Source of the DNA: Clostridia bacterium
GTDB lineage: Bacteria > Bacillota > Clostridia > Christensenellales > Aristaeellaceae
NCBI GenBank assembly: GCA_017465155.1
Contig: JAFTWV010000089.1
Coordinates: 1 to 64,000, forward strand
Length of the DNA: 64,000 nt
Direction: 5' to 3'
Shown here: piece by piece, positions 26,107 through 32,956 of the stretch
How the letters are laid out: every line of letters begins with the position of its first letter
How positions within the stretch are numbered: position 1 is the stretch's first letter
The notes under the pieces: generated by a model
The model's input: the letters and a program-made list of their open reading frames with translations, nothing else
Told to the model about the DNA's origin: nothing
Database searches by the model: none
Program-made: the position numbers and the translations under genes

Positions 26107-26590
26107 ATGCATCATTCGTCGCATGACAGAGGCTGACGTGGACGCAGTTGCCGAGGTGGAGGCTTCCACATTCCCGACCCCCTGGAGTCGTGACGCCTTC
26201 GCCAGCGAAATGAAGAATGTCGCAGCACGTTACCTTGTTGCCGAGGTGGACGGAACGGTCATCGGCTATGCCGGCGCATGGATTATCCTTGATGAAAGCC
26301 ACATCACCAACATCGCCGTGCTCAGCAGCTATCGCGGGCAGGGAATTGGCCGCATGCTGACTGCCGGGCTGATGCAGTATCTGTCCAATCTTGGTGCGGC
26401 ATATGCGACTCTTGAAGTACGTAAGAGCAATGCTGTTGCCCAAAACCTCTATGTATCCCTCGGCTTCATCAAGCTCGGCGTACGCAAGCGCTACTATGAG
26501 GATAACGGCGAGGATGCGCTGATTATGGTGTGCGACCATATGCCTGAGGCTGACCCTGATTTTGAGGAAGCTGAAACCGTACGCGAATAA
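26096..26590 (+). CDS. rimI: Ribosomal-protein S18 alanine N-acetyltransferase RimI
   Basis: GNAT-fold enzyme of 164 residues that acetylates the N terminus of ribosomal protein S18, using acetyl-CoA. The CoA-binding loop SSYRGQGIGRMLTAGL and the segments WSRDAF, ITNIAVL, LEVRKSNAVAQNLY and LGFIKLGVRKRYY match RimI closely. The tsaE-tsaB-rimI order is standard in Firmicutes. The acidic end (PEADPDFEEAETVRE) is slightly longer than usual. A terminator follows. Confidence 0.94.
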   Translation: MNSKCIIRRMTEADVDAVAEVEASTFPTPWSRDAFASEMKNVAARYLVAEVDGTVIGYAGAWIILDESHITNIAVLSSYRGQGIGRMLTAGLMQYLSNLGAAYATLEVRKSNAVAQNLYVSLGFIKLGVRKRYYEDNGEDALIMVCDHMPEADPDFEEAETVRE

Positions 26591-26593
26591 GCA

Positions 26594-26630
26594 ACGGGCG
26601 CAGTCTGCCAGAAGGACTGCGTCCGTTTTT
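26594..26630 (+). terminator. Rho-independent terminator after rimI
   Basis: ACGGGCGCAGTC pairs with GACTGCGTCCGT, followed by T residues (26626-26630). The convergent FAD gene ends two bases beyond. Confidence 0.9.
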
Positions 26631-26631
26631 G

Positions 26632-27975
26632 CTACAAGTCTGGCCGCTGCAGGGCTGAAAGGGAAGCAGAATGCAGCGTTGGGCCGCTGATGCGTGTTCC
26701 GAGCATGCTGAACACTGAGCCGCAAAAAGGGCATTCCCAGCGCAGCGTTGCCGTGCTGTAACGAAGACGGCAGCCCATATGCGGACAGGCCGGAGCACGT
26801 CGCCGCAGGCTGTTCAGCGTGCGGATCTGCACGAGACGGCGAATACACTGGTGCTGGATTTGACGGCGAAGGGGCCTGTCTGGTTGATAGAGTGCGTCTT
26901 CGGCGGCAAACTGTCCAAGAAGTCGACGGGTCAGCACCCGGGCTGCCAGCATTGCGCCAAGGATACCGTGGCCGCCATATCCGGTTGCGCACAGAAGGCG
27001 CCCCTTGTGCCCGGGAATGACGCCGATGAGCGGCAAGCCGTCCGCGGTCCATATGTCCTGCGCATAACGCCGCTCGCCGACGGTCCAATCGGGCAAACGC
27101 CCTTGCAGGATGCGGTCAAACAGAGTTGCGCGTGCCTGCTGATGCTTTGTTCCCGTACGGCCCAGCGGCCATGCTGCAATGGCTCCGCCGTTCACTGGGC
27201 GGAGAGAAAGCCCGTCTGGACGGACAGACTGTTGGCAGGTGTGCAGCGGTATCAGGCTGCTCAAATGACAGGAAACCAGCGTTCGAGTCTCCAATCGTGA
27301 AAGCAGCGCGAGCTTCCGCAGCCCGATGGGCATACCTGTTGCCAGCACGATAGCGGATGCTTCGACGCCGCCTGAAGCGGTGTAAACCCGTCGTCCAGTG
27401 AGTTCCAAAACCCGGGAGTGCTCATAAATCCGTCCTCCCTGTTTGACAACCTGTGCGCTGAGTGCGTCCAACAGGGTGGAGACCGGCAGCATCCATTGTC
27501 CCCTTAGCATGATGGACAGCTCGACCGGGAATGGGCAGCCGCCTGCATCCGGCGCGAAGGAAGCTGGAAGGCCGAGTCGCTGGGCAAGGGCATGCTGCTT
27601 TTCCAGCGCAGGAAGATCACGGGGGAGAAATGCGAAGGTATACACGCTTGTTTCCTGCATTTCCGGCAAAGCTGTCTGACGGGCCGCCACGATCCGCAGC
27701 AGGTCCTGCAGCGTGTCTGCGTGGTGACGGGCAGCATCCAATCCGGCTTGCGACTCAATACGCTCATAAAGTGCGCCAAGCTGTACGGACGCTGTGCCGC
27801 TGCATATGCCGCTTGCGCCGCAGCCAACCCGTCCGCCTTCCAGTACAACAACCCGTACGCCATGGCGTGTCAGGCTTGCAGCCAGCATCAGGCCTGTCAG
27901 CCCGCCGCCGACAATGGCAACATCCGCACGCTTCATCCCCGTTAAAGCGGGATACTCACCGTCCAGCCAAATCAT
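26632..27975 (-). CDS. FAD-dependent oxidoreductase with Rieske-like C-terminal motif
   Basis: DAO-family flavoprotein of 447 residues. The start is ATG 27975 (MIWLDGEYPALTG), although ATG 27936 (MKRADVAIV) is possible. The FAD Rossmann motif VAIVGGGLTGLMLAASLTR lies at about 19-37 and the GxxSG-type loop at GCGASGICSG. The C-terminal region has GYGGHGILGAMLAARVL, typical of this family, then a cluster-binding-like segment, CPHMGC...WECPFCGSVF. Rieske tails of related proteins read CPHLGC...WDCPCHGSRF; here the second His is Cys. Substrate unknown. Only 27 bases separate its start from the divergent dehydrogenase gene. Confidence 0.85.
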   Translation of the reverse strand: MIWLDGEYPALTGMKRADVAIVGGGLTGLMLAASLTRHGVRVVVLEGGRVGCGASGICSGTASVQLGALYERIESQAGLDAARHHADTLQDLLRIVAARQTALPEMQETSVYTFAFLPRDLPALEKQHALAQRLGLPASFAPDAGGCPFPVELSIMLRGQWMLPVSTLLDALSAQVVKQGGRIYEHSRVLELTGRRVYTASGGVEASAIVLATGMPIGLRKLALLSRLETRTLVSCHLSSLIPLHTCQQSVRPDGLSLRPVNGGAIAAWPLGRTGTKHQQARATLFDRILQGRLPDWTVGERRYAQDIWTADGLPLIGVIPGHKGRLLCATGYGGHGILGAMLAARVLTRRLLGQFAAEDALYQPDRPLRRQIQHQCIRRLVQIRTLNSLRRRAPACPHMGCRLRYSTATLRWECPFCGSVFSMLGTRISGPTLHSASLSALQRPDL

Positions 27976-28002
27976 GCAGTCACCCCTGAAGGAGGTATTT
28001 TT

Positions 28003-28944
28003 ATGGCCACGATCCTTGTCACACATGGCGTTCCTGCCGAAGGCTTTCACGTTCTCAATGGCCACGATATCATCATGCCCGCTCCCCTTGAAGCTTACAC
28101 CATGGAGGAGCTTTGCGGGCTGATCCCGCAGGCAGACGCAGTGGTTGCCGGTGGAAAGCTGCCTGCAGAGGTAATCCGGCGCGGAAGTCGCCTCAGGATC
28201 ATTGCGAATTACGGAGCCGGCTATGACGGCGTTGACATACGTGCGGCAGCCGAATGCGGCGTTCCGGTGACGAACATCCCTGATACTGTCACTCATGACA
28301 CTGCCGAGCTCGCCATTGGCCTGATGCTTTCAGTTTCCCGCCGCATCGGTGAGATGAACCTCCGCCTTCGCAGCGAAGCGTCCAATACCCTCTTTGGCAT
28401 GGGGCGCTATATGGGCAGCAGCCTGCGCGGACGGACGCTGGGCATCGTTGGCTGCGGACGCATTGGCAGCTGCACTGCACAGATGGCAAAAGCGCTGGGC
28501 ATGCGTGTCATTGGGTATAGCAGACGAGGTGTCGATCCCTCAGTTGCGCAGCCTGTCACGTTGAAGGAACTGCTGACTGCGGCAGACGTGGTATCGCTGC
28601 ATTGCCCGCTCACGGAGGAGACGCGCGGCATGATTGGCAGGGAAGCCTTTGCATGGATGAAGCCCGGCGCAATACTGATCAACACATCCAGAGGTGCGGT
28701 GGTGGATCATGAGGCAATGCTGGATTCGCTGAAAAACGGCCGTCTCGCGGGCGCAGGATTGGATGTATATCCGAATGAGCCCAGCGTACCGGAAGAGCTC
28801 CTGACCCTCAACAACGTCGTTTGCACGCCTCATATCGGCACCAATACACATCAAACCCGAAACGAAATGGCGGAGGCATGCTCCCGGCAGATTCTTGATG
28901 CGCTTGCAGGAAAGCGCCCGGATAACATCGTCAACGGTTTGTAA
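28003..28944 (+). CDS. D-isomer-specific 2-hydroxyacid dehydrogenase
   Basis: NAD(P)-dependent dehydrogenase of 313 residues in the PGDH/glyoxylate reductase family. The cofactor loop is LGIVGCGRIGSCTAQMAK, preceded by ANYGAGYDGVDI and DTVTHDTAELAIGLML. Catalytic residues are visible in NTSRGAVVD (Arg), DVYPNEP (Glu) and TPHIGTNT (His). A glyoxylate/hydroxypyruvate or phosphoglycerate substrate is likely, but cannot be resolved by eye; no ACT domain is present, which argues against classic SerA. AAGGAGG (27989-27995) precedes the ATG. A strong hairpin follows. Confidence 0.92.
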   Translation: MATILVTHGVPAEGFHVLNGHDIIMPAPLEAYTMEELCGLIPQADAVVAGGKLPAEVIRRGSRLRIIANYGAGYDGVDIRAAAECGVPVTNIPDTVTHDTAELAIGLMLSVSRRIGEMNLRLRSEASNTLFGMGRYMGSSLRGRTLGIVGCGRIGSCTAQMAKALGMRVIGYSRRGVDPSVAQPVTLKELLTAADVVSLHCPLTEETRGMIGREAFAWMKPGAILINTSRGAVVDHEAMLDSLKNGRLAGAGLDVYPNEPSVPEELLTLNNVVCTPHIGTNTHQTRNEMAEACSRQILDALAGKRPDNIVNGL

Positions 28945-28945
28945 A

Positions 28946-28990
28946 AGCAAAACGGATGGCAACGTCATGAGCGCTGTCATCCGCTTTGCT
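28946..28990 (+). terminator. Hairpin after the hydroxyacid dehydrogenase gene
   Basis: AGCAAA/TTTGCT and CGGATGGCA/TGTCATCCG form a 15-bp stem with one bulge. No T run follows, so termination is likely but unproven. Confidence 0.6.
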
Positions 28991-29183
28991 ATTTAAATGA
29001 TTTGCTGCACCTGCCCAAGGGCTTAATACCAAGCGTGCGGGCATTGCGAACGGTGATCTTGCGTGGATCAAGTCTCTTGCTGCACTGGGAGTCAGGGTAC
29101 ATACGCTTTCCGTCATCCGTCGGCCTCCAGACGCATGTGCTGTCCGACGAGGGCTGCGCTTTGTTCAGTTCGGCGGCAGTCAT
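28989..29183 (-). CDS. Possible small Cys-containing protein (64 aa)
   Basis: The 410-base gap between the dehydrogenase and the tRNA holds this minus-strand frame. About two thirds of its third codon positions are G or C, as in real genes here, whereas the opposing plus-strand frame uses rare codons such as CGA and ATA. The product is basic with three Cys (TCVWRPTDDGKRMYPDSQC, then GRC). No ribosome site precedes the ATG and I recognise no family. It may be a decayed or spurious frame. The rest of the gap holds the hairpin and the tRNA promoter. Confidence 0.3.
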   Translation of the reverse strand: MTAAELNKAQPSSDSTCVWRPTDDGKRMYPDSQCSKRLDPRKITVRNARTLGIKPLGRCSKSFK

Positions 29184-29279
29184 GCCCCAAAAAAAGAAGG
29201 CAGGTTAGTGTCTACAAGAAGCAAATTGCTGAATCTGAAAAAAGTTTCAAAAATTCTTCAAAAAAAGATAAATCAGGGG

Positions 29280-29308
29280 TTGACACAAAGATGAATCTGT
29301 GCTATTAT
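29280..29308 (+). promoter_or_regulatory. Strong promoter of the tRNA gene
   Basis: A perfect TTGACA (29280-29285), a 17-base spacer and TATTAT (29303-29308), in an AT-rich context unlike the surroundings. It lies 46 bases upstream of the tRNA. Confidence 0.85.
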
Positions 29309-29354
29309 ATATATCGTTCGCGAGGTCAATAACACCTCAGGACAAAGAGAATAT

Positions 29355-29428
29355 CTGGGTGTGGCGCAGTTTGGTAGCGTGCTTGAATGGGGTTCAAGAG
29401 GCCGGAAGTTCGAATCTTCTCACCCAGA
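29355..29428 (+). tRNA. tRNA-Pro (anticodon GGG)
   Basis: A complete 74-base cloverleaf: acceptor CTGGGTG/CACCCAG, D stem GCGC/GCGT, anticodon stem CTTGA/TCAAG around loop ATGGGGT (anticodon GGG at 29389-29391), T stem GGAAG/CTTCT with loop TTCGAAT, and discriminator A. The CCA end is not encoded and must be added by the CCA enzyme. It reads CCC and CCU proline codons. It stands alone between its own promoter and terminator. Confidence 0.95.
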
Positions 29429-29432
29429 CGTT

Positions 29433-29469
29433 AAAAGCCTTGAAATCACTGGATTTCAGGGCTTTTTTC
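29433..29469 (+). terminator. Rho-independent terminator after tRNA-Pro
   Basis: AAAAGCCTTGAAATC pairs with GATTTCAGGGCTTTT around ACTG, followed by a T tract. Between here and 29593 I see no supported feature. Confidence 0.9.
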
Positions 29470-29593
29470 TTTGCGTTAGGAAATAAGGGAAAGCGTAAAT
29501 CAGTTTGCTGGTAGTCGTACTGGTAATGAACCTTTATGATACTCCGTTCCAATGCTGCTTTGTTCATAATCCAGTGTGTTCTTGAAAAGGAAA

Positions 29594-29621
29594 TGTCCCG
29601 GTACTCTTTCATACCGGGACA
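29594..29621 (-). terminator. Terminator of the Spo0A_C-type gene
   Basis: TGTCCCGGTA and TACCGGGACA form a perfect 10-bp stem; on the minus strand it is followed by TTTCCTTTTC. It lies about 60 bases past the stop codon at 29682. Confidence 0.7.
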
Positions 29622-29681
29622 AGGGGAATGAATGGAATGCAGATCGATTCTTGTATTGTTAGTAATACGAGGACGAACAGA

Positions 29682-30050
29682 TCAGTGTAATGAGATGGAA
29701 GCCCGGTTTGTTACGATCGGCCCCGGTGTGCGCATGATATAAGATGCGATCATCTCAATGAACTCGGTGACTGTCGGTTCCTGATGCAAGGGATAGCCAG
29801 CCAGCTCGCCCAGAAACTCGGGGTTCACGGTCCATGCCCGGTGGATCACAGTGCGGATATTGCGCTCAATCGTACGCCAGTCGCACTGCTGCTGGAATGA
29901 AATGGGAAGAAATATGCCTTGCTTTACGCAGAACAGGCAGTTTTCATCAAGCAGAACCATTCTGACGGCCCTTATGGTGATGTTGTAGCCAAGATATTGG
30001 CGGCCGATGCCAAGCGTGCGGAGAACGTGTTGTATCATTTGTCTTTCCAT
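29682..30050 (-). CDS. Stand-alone Spo0A C-terminal effector-domain protein
   Basis: The start is ATG 30050 behind AAGGAG at seven bases; the open frame further upstream is AT-rich and unlikely to be coding. The 122 residues match only the DNA-binding domain of Spo0A: LGIGRQYLGYNITIRAVRMV corresponds to the first helices (in Spo0A, IGVPAHIKGYLYLREAI), WRTIERNIRTVIHRAW to the recognition helix region, and AGYPLHQEPTVTEFIEMIA to the GYT...KPTNSEFIAM end. There is no receiver domain and thus no phosphorylation site. It could modulate Spo0A targets by competing for or sharing 0A boxes; that is inference. Homology is visible by eye but divergent. Confidence 0.82.
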   Translation of the reverse strand: MERQMIQHVLRTLGIGRQYLGYNITIRAVRMVLLDENCLFCVKQGIFLPISFQQQCDWRTIERNIRTVIHRAWTVNPEFLGELAGYPLHQEPTVTEFIEMIASYIMRTPGPIVTNRASISLH

Positions 30051-30263
30051 GATGCCACTCCTTCTTATTTCGATCTGTATTCCATTTTGTATATCATAAT
30101 ACAATGCGATAAGCACGTAAAATATACTAAAAGAATTATTTTGCAGAAACGAAAAAAGGACACACAGCGACATGAACCGACATAACTTTCGTGACTGTGA
30201 CAACAAAGAACAGCTGTGATTTATATGAACAGGCATGTTCGGCTTTTCTTTTGGCGGTGTGTG

Positions 30264-30272
30264 TGTTATAAT
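30264..30272 (+). promoter_or_regulatory. Extended -10 promoter of the HAD gene
   Basis: TGTTATAAT, an extended -10 element (TGnTATAAT), stands 27 bases before the ATG at 30299 with GGGGAGG between. No good -35 is present at 17 bases. Confidence 0.55.
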
Positions 30273-30298
30273 GTATAGAAATAGGGGAGGCGAAAACG

Positions 30299-31099
30299 AT
30301 GACAGATTCCATCCGCCGGCGATTGGCGGGAATCCGCTGCTTTCTGCTGGATATGGACGGTACCTTCTATCTGGGGGATCGGCTGATTGAAGGATCGCTG
30401 GACTTTCTGCAGGCGCTGGAAAAGACCGGGCGGGACGCCTACTTCCTGACGAATAACTCAAGTAAGTCTGCCTCTGCATATGTGGAGAAGCTCACGCGCA
30501 TGGGGGTTCAGCCGCGGTTTCGTGAACAGGTGATTACCTCGGGGCATGCAGCAGCTCATTACTGCCTGGAGAAGTACCCCGGAGGCAAGGGATATCTGCT
30601 TGGCAACGCGATGCTGGAAGCAGAGCTGACAGCCATGGGCCTTCACTTCACGCAGGACGATCCGGACTACGTGCTGGTTGCTTTCGATACAACGCTGGAT
30701 TACGCCAAGATGTGCTGCGTATGCGACCATATCCGTGCGGGCAAGCCGTATATTGCGACGCACCCGGATTTCAACTGTCCCACGGAGACCGGCTTTGTGC
30801 CGGATATGGGGGCGATCATGGCGTTCATCGAGGCCAGCACAGGCAGGAGGGCGGATGTGATTCTGGGCAAGCCGCATGCAGGAATTATCCGGGAGGCACA
30901 GACGCGTACAGGCTACCCAATAGAGGCCATGGCGATGGTTGGCGATCGTCTGTATACGGATGTCGCTACCGGCGTCAACCATGGCATGACGGGAATCCTG
31001 GTTCTGTCAGGCGAGGCGACGATGGCAGACGTGGCTGTTTCGGATGTGAAGCCGGATCTGATCTTTGACCGGCTTGCTGATATGATCCCTTACTTATAA
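30299..31099 (+). CDS. HAD-superfamily phosphatase (NagD-like, type IIA)
   Basis: Cytoplasmic sugar-phosphate or nucleotide phosphatase of 266 residues. Motif I is DMDGT (18-22, nucleophile Asp18), motif II FLTNNSSKS, motif III lysine in ILGKPHAGI and motif IV VGDRLYTDVATG. The large C2 cap between motifs II and III marks subclass IIA with NagD, AraL and p-nitrophenyl phosphatases. Substrate not readable. It is followed after 18 bases by an aldo/keto reductase gene, so the two are probably co-transcribed from the promoter at 30264. Confidence 0.92.
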   Translation: MTDSIRRRLAGIRCFLLDMDGTFYLGDRLIEGSLDFLQALEKTGRDAYFLTNNSSKSASAYVEKLTRMGVQPRFREQVITSGHAAAHYCLEKYPGGKGYLLGNAMLEAELTAMGLHFTQDDPDYVLVAFDTTLDYAKMCCVCDHIRAGKPYIATHPDFNCPTETGFVPDMGAIMAFIEASTGRRADVILGKPHAGIIREAQTRTGYPIEAMAMVGDRLYTDVATGVNHGMTGILVLSGEATMADVAVSDVKPDLIFDRLADMIPYL

Positions 31100-31117
31100 G
31101 CGAAGGAGAATGCAAAG

Positions 31118-32245
31118 ATGCTGACGACGAAGTTCCCCACCATCAACCGCGAAAGCTCCATGTTGGGATTTGGGTGCATGCGTTTCCCGACCACGCCAGA
31201 AGGTAAAATCGATGAGGCCGAGGCCATCCGTATGATCCGTCATGCCATTGACAATGGCGTGAAGTATATCGATACGGCGTACCCTTATCACGGTGGTGAA
31301 AGCGAGATCGTGGTGGGTAAGGCGCTGCAGGATGGCTACCGTGAGAAGGTTATCCTGACGACCAAGCTGCCCGTGTGGAACGTCAAGACCCATGAGGATA
31401 TGATGAAGCTGCTGGATGAGCAGCTGGAAAAGCTGCAAACGGACCATGTGGACTTCTATATCCTCCATGCGATGAATAACGAGCGGCTTGACGCTATGCA
31501 GAAGCTGGATTACAAGAAGTTCTATGCCGAGGCCATGGCACAGGGAAAGGTGCTTTATCCCGGCTTCTCCTTCCACGATGATGCGAAGGCCTTCCTGCGC
31601 ATGCTGGACGACTGGGATCAGTGGCGCATGGCTCAGGTGCAGATGAATATCCTTGACGATGAGAATCAGGCGACCCTCGAGGGCGTGCGCGAAGCAGGCC
31701 GCCGGGGCGTGGGCGTGGTGATTATGGAACCCCTGCGCGGCGGTTTGCTGGCTAATCCGCCCAGTGATGTAGCAGCGGTTTACGAGGCTTGTGAGGATCA
31801 GCGCAGCCCTGTGGAATGGGCCTTCCGTTATCTGTATACCATGCCGGAGATCGTCACGATCCTCAGCGGCATGAGCACCTGGGAGCAGGTGACGGATAAC
31901 CTCCGCATCTTTGATCTGAAGGAGCAGCCTGTTCTGACGGAAACGGAAGCCGCGCTGTATAAGAGCGTGAAAGCGACCTACATGGCTCGCACCAAGACCC
32001 GCTGCACCGGCTGCAAATACTGCCAGCCCTGTCCTATGGGCGTGCAGATTCCGAGAATATTCCAGGGCTACGACGCTGCGATGCTTCGGGCAGACAGCTC
32101 CTTTGCCTCGGGCTATGAGCGCATTGTGGCGGACGAGGCGGATGCATCCCGGTGTGTCCGGTGCCGCAAGTGCGAGCGTGCATGCCCGCAGCATCTGCCA
32201 ATCGTACAGTACCTGCAGGAGATTCACGCAGACAGCACGAAATAA
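31118..32245 (+). CDS. Aldo/keto reductase with C-terminal 4Fe-4S ferredoxin domain
   Basis: Fusion of 375 residues. The AKR barrel (about 1-280) has the catalytic pair in DTAYPYHGGE (Asp52, Tyr55), the Lys of ILTTKLPVWN and the His of DFYILHAMN. The C-terminal domain carries two cysteine clusters, RCTGCKYCQPCPMGV and RCVRCRKCERACPQHL, expected to bind 4Fe-4S clusters. Such fusions are common in anaerobic Clostridia and probably couple carbonyl reduction or oxidation to ferredoxin-type electron carriers. Substrate unknown. GAAGGAG precedes the ATG. A bidirectional terminator follows. Confidence 0.93.
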   Translation: MLTTKFPTINRESSMLGFGCMRFPTTPEGKIDEAEAIRMIRHAIDNGVKYIDTAYPYHGGESEIVVGKALQDGYREKVILTTKLPVWNVKTHEDMMKLLDEQLEKLQTDHVDFYILHAMNNERLDAMQKLDYKKFYAEAMAQGKVLYPGFSFHDDAKAFLRMLDDWDQWRMAQVQMNILDDENQATLEGVREAGRRGVGVVIMEPLRGGLLANPPSDVAAVYEACEDQRSPVEWAFRYLYTMPEIVTILSGMSTWEQVTDNLRIFDLKEQPVLTETEAALYKSVKATYMARTKTRCTGCKYCQPCPMGVQIPRIFQGYDAAMLRADSSFASGYERIVADEADASRCVRCRKCERACPQHLPIVQYLQEIHADSTK

Positions 32246-32309
32246 TCCGCATTGAAAGCAGCCGCTTGTTCACATGATCGTGTTCAGGCGGTTGTCTTCA
32301 TTCATGAGA

Positions 32310-32356
32310 AAGGCCCTCGCTATCCGGTTCAAGCCGGATCAACGAAGGCCTGTTTT
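32310..32356. terminator. Bidirectional terminator between convergent genes
   Basis: AAGGCCCTCG and CGAAGGCCT flank an inner CCGG stem (TATCCGG/CCGGAT), with TTTT on the plus side and TTTCTC on the minus side. It serves the aldo/keto reductase gene and the converging mre-tetR operon. Confidence 0.8.
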
Positions 32357-32363
32357 GATGCAG

Positions 32364-32939
32364 TTATGATGCAGAGAGGGCGACGCCAAGCTGGTTGGCA
32401 GCAGCACGGAAGCTTTCCTGCAGCATGCTGATCATATCCTTTTCAGCGATGCAGGGAATGTACTTCGTTGCGATGCCGACAGCAAGACCGTGGGTATAAA
32501 CCCATGTGCGCTGATAGAGCAGGGCTGCGGTTTCAATTTTCACATGAATGGAGCTGGCGATGATTTCATAGACCCAGCGGTATTCATCATCGTCATCATT
32601 GCAGGAGCCATCGCTGACGCGATCACGCATGAACAGCAGCTTGAACAGTGCAGGTTCATCACGCGCAAAGAGGAGATACGCCATGCCAAGCTCCAGATAT
32701 GGGGTGCAGCTATCCTGCATGCGGGCAAGCATCTTGTCACGGCATGCAGCTTCTGCCAGCTTCAAGACCTCATTCCGGAGTTCATCCATGCCGGAAAACA
32801 GGCGGAAAATTGGCTGCGTGGAACCGCCCAGCTCGCGGGCGACAGCACGTGCGTTCAGGGCAGAGGGGCCGTCGCGGCGGACAAGCTGATAGGCAGCGTT
32901 AAGCACGGCTTCACGGCTGAAGCGGATAGCAGGCGGCAT
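32364..32939 (-). CDS. TetR/AcrR-family transcriptional regulator
   Basis: A 191-residue one-component regulator. The N-terminal helix-turn-helix is visible (FSREAVLNAAYQLVRRDG, LNARAVARELGGSTQPIFRLF at about 8-50); the C-terminal ligand-binding part is variable and includes an acidic loop (NDDDDE). AAAGGAG precedes the ATG. It is the last gene of the minus-strand elongasome operon, only 17 bases after rodA, so it is probably read from that transcript. Its ligand and targets cannot be inferred. Confidence 0.9.
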   Translation of the reverse strand: MPPAIRFSREAVLNAAYQLVRRDGPSALNARAVARELGGSTQPIFRLFSGMDELRNEVLKLAEAACRDKMLARMQDSCTPYLELGMAYLLFARDEPALFKLLFMRDRVSDGSCNDDDDEYRWVYEIIASSIHVKIETAALLYQRTWVYTHGLAVGIATKYIPCIAEKDMISMLQESFRAAANQLGVALSAS

Positions 32940-32956
32940 AAATGCGTCATCTCCTT

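Noticed and set aside
29002..29208. Plus-strand frame in the dehydrogenase-tRNA gap
   Set aside because: It uses TTG as start, has no ribosome site and is rich in codons rare in this window; the minus-strand frame is more gene-like.
28946..29300. Mobile-element remnant beside the tRNA
   Set aside because: No inverted terminal repeats, target duplication or transposase-like frame could be found.
29394..29612. Minus-strand 72-codon frame over the tRNA and its terminator
   Set aside because: It overlaps the tRNA, has no ribosome site, and its low-complexity product follows from the terminator stem.
30228..30243. GAACAGGCATGTTC as a LexA/SOS box upstream of the HAD gene
   Set aside because: Gram-positive LexA sites have GAAC and GTTC four bases apart; here they are six apart, and no SOS gene adjoins.
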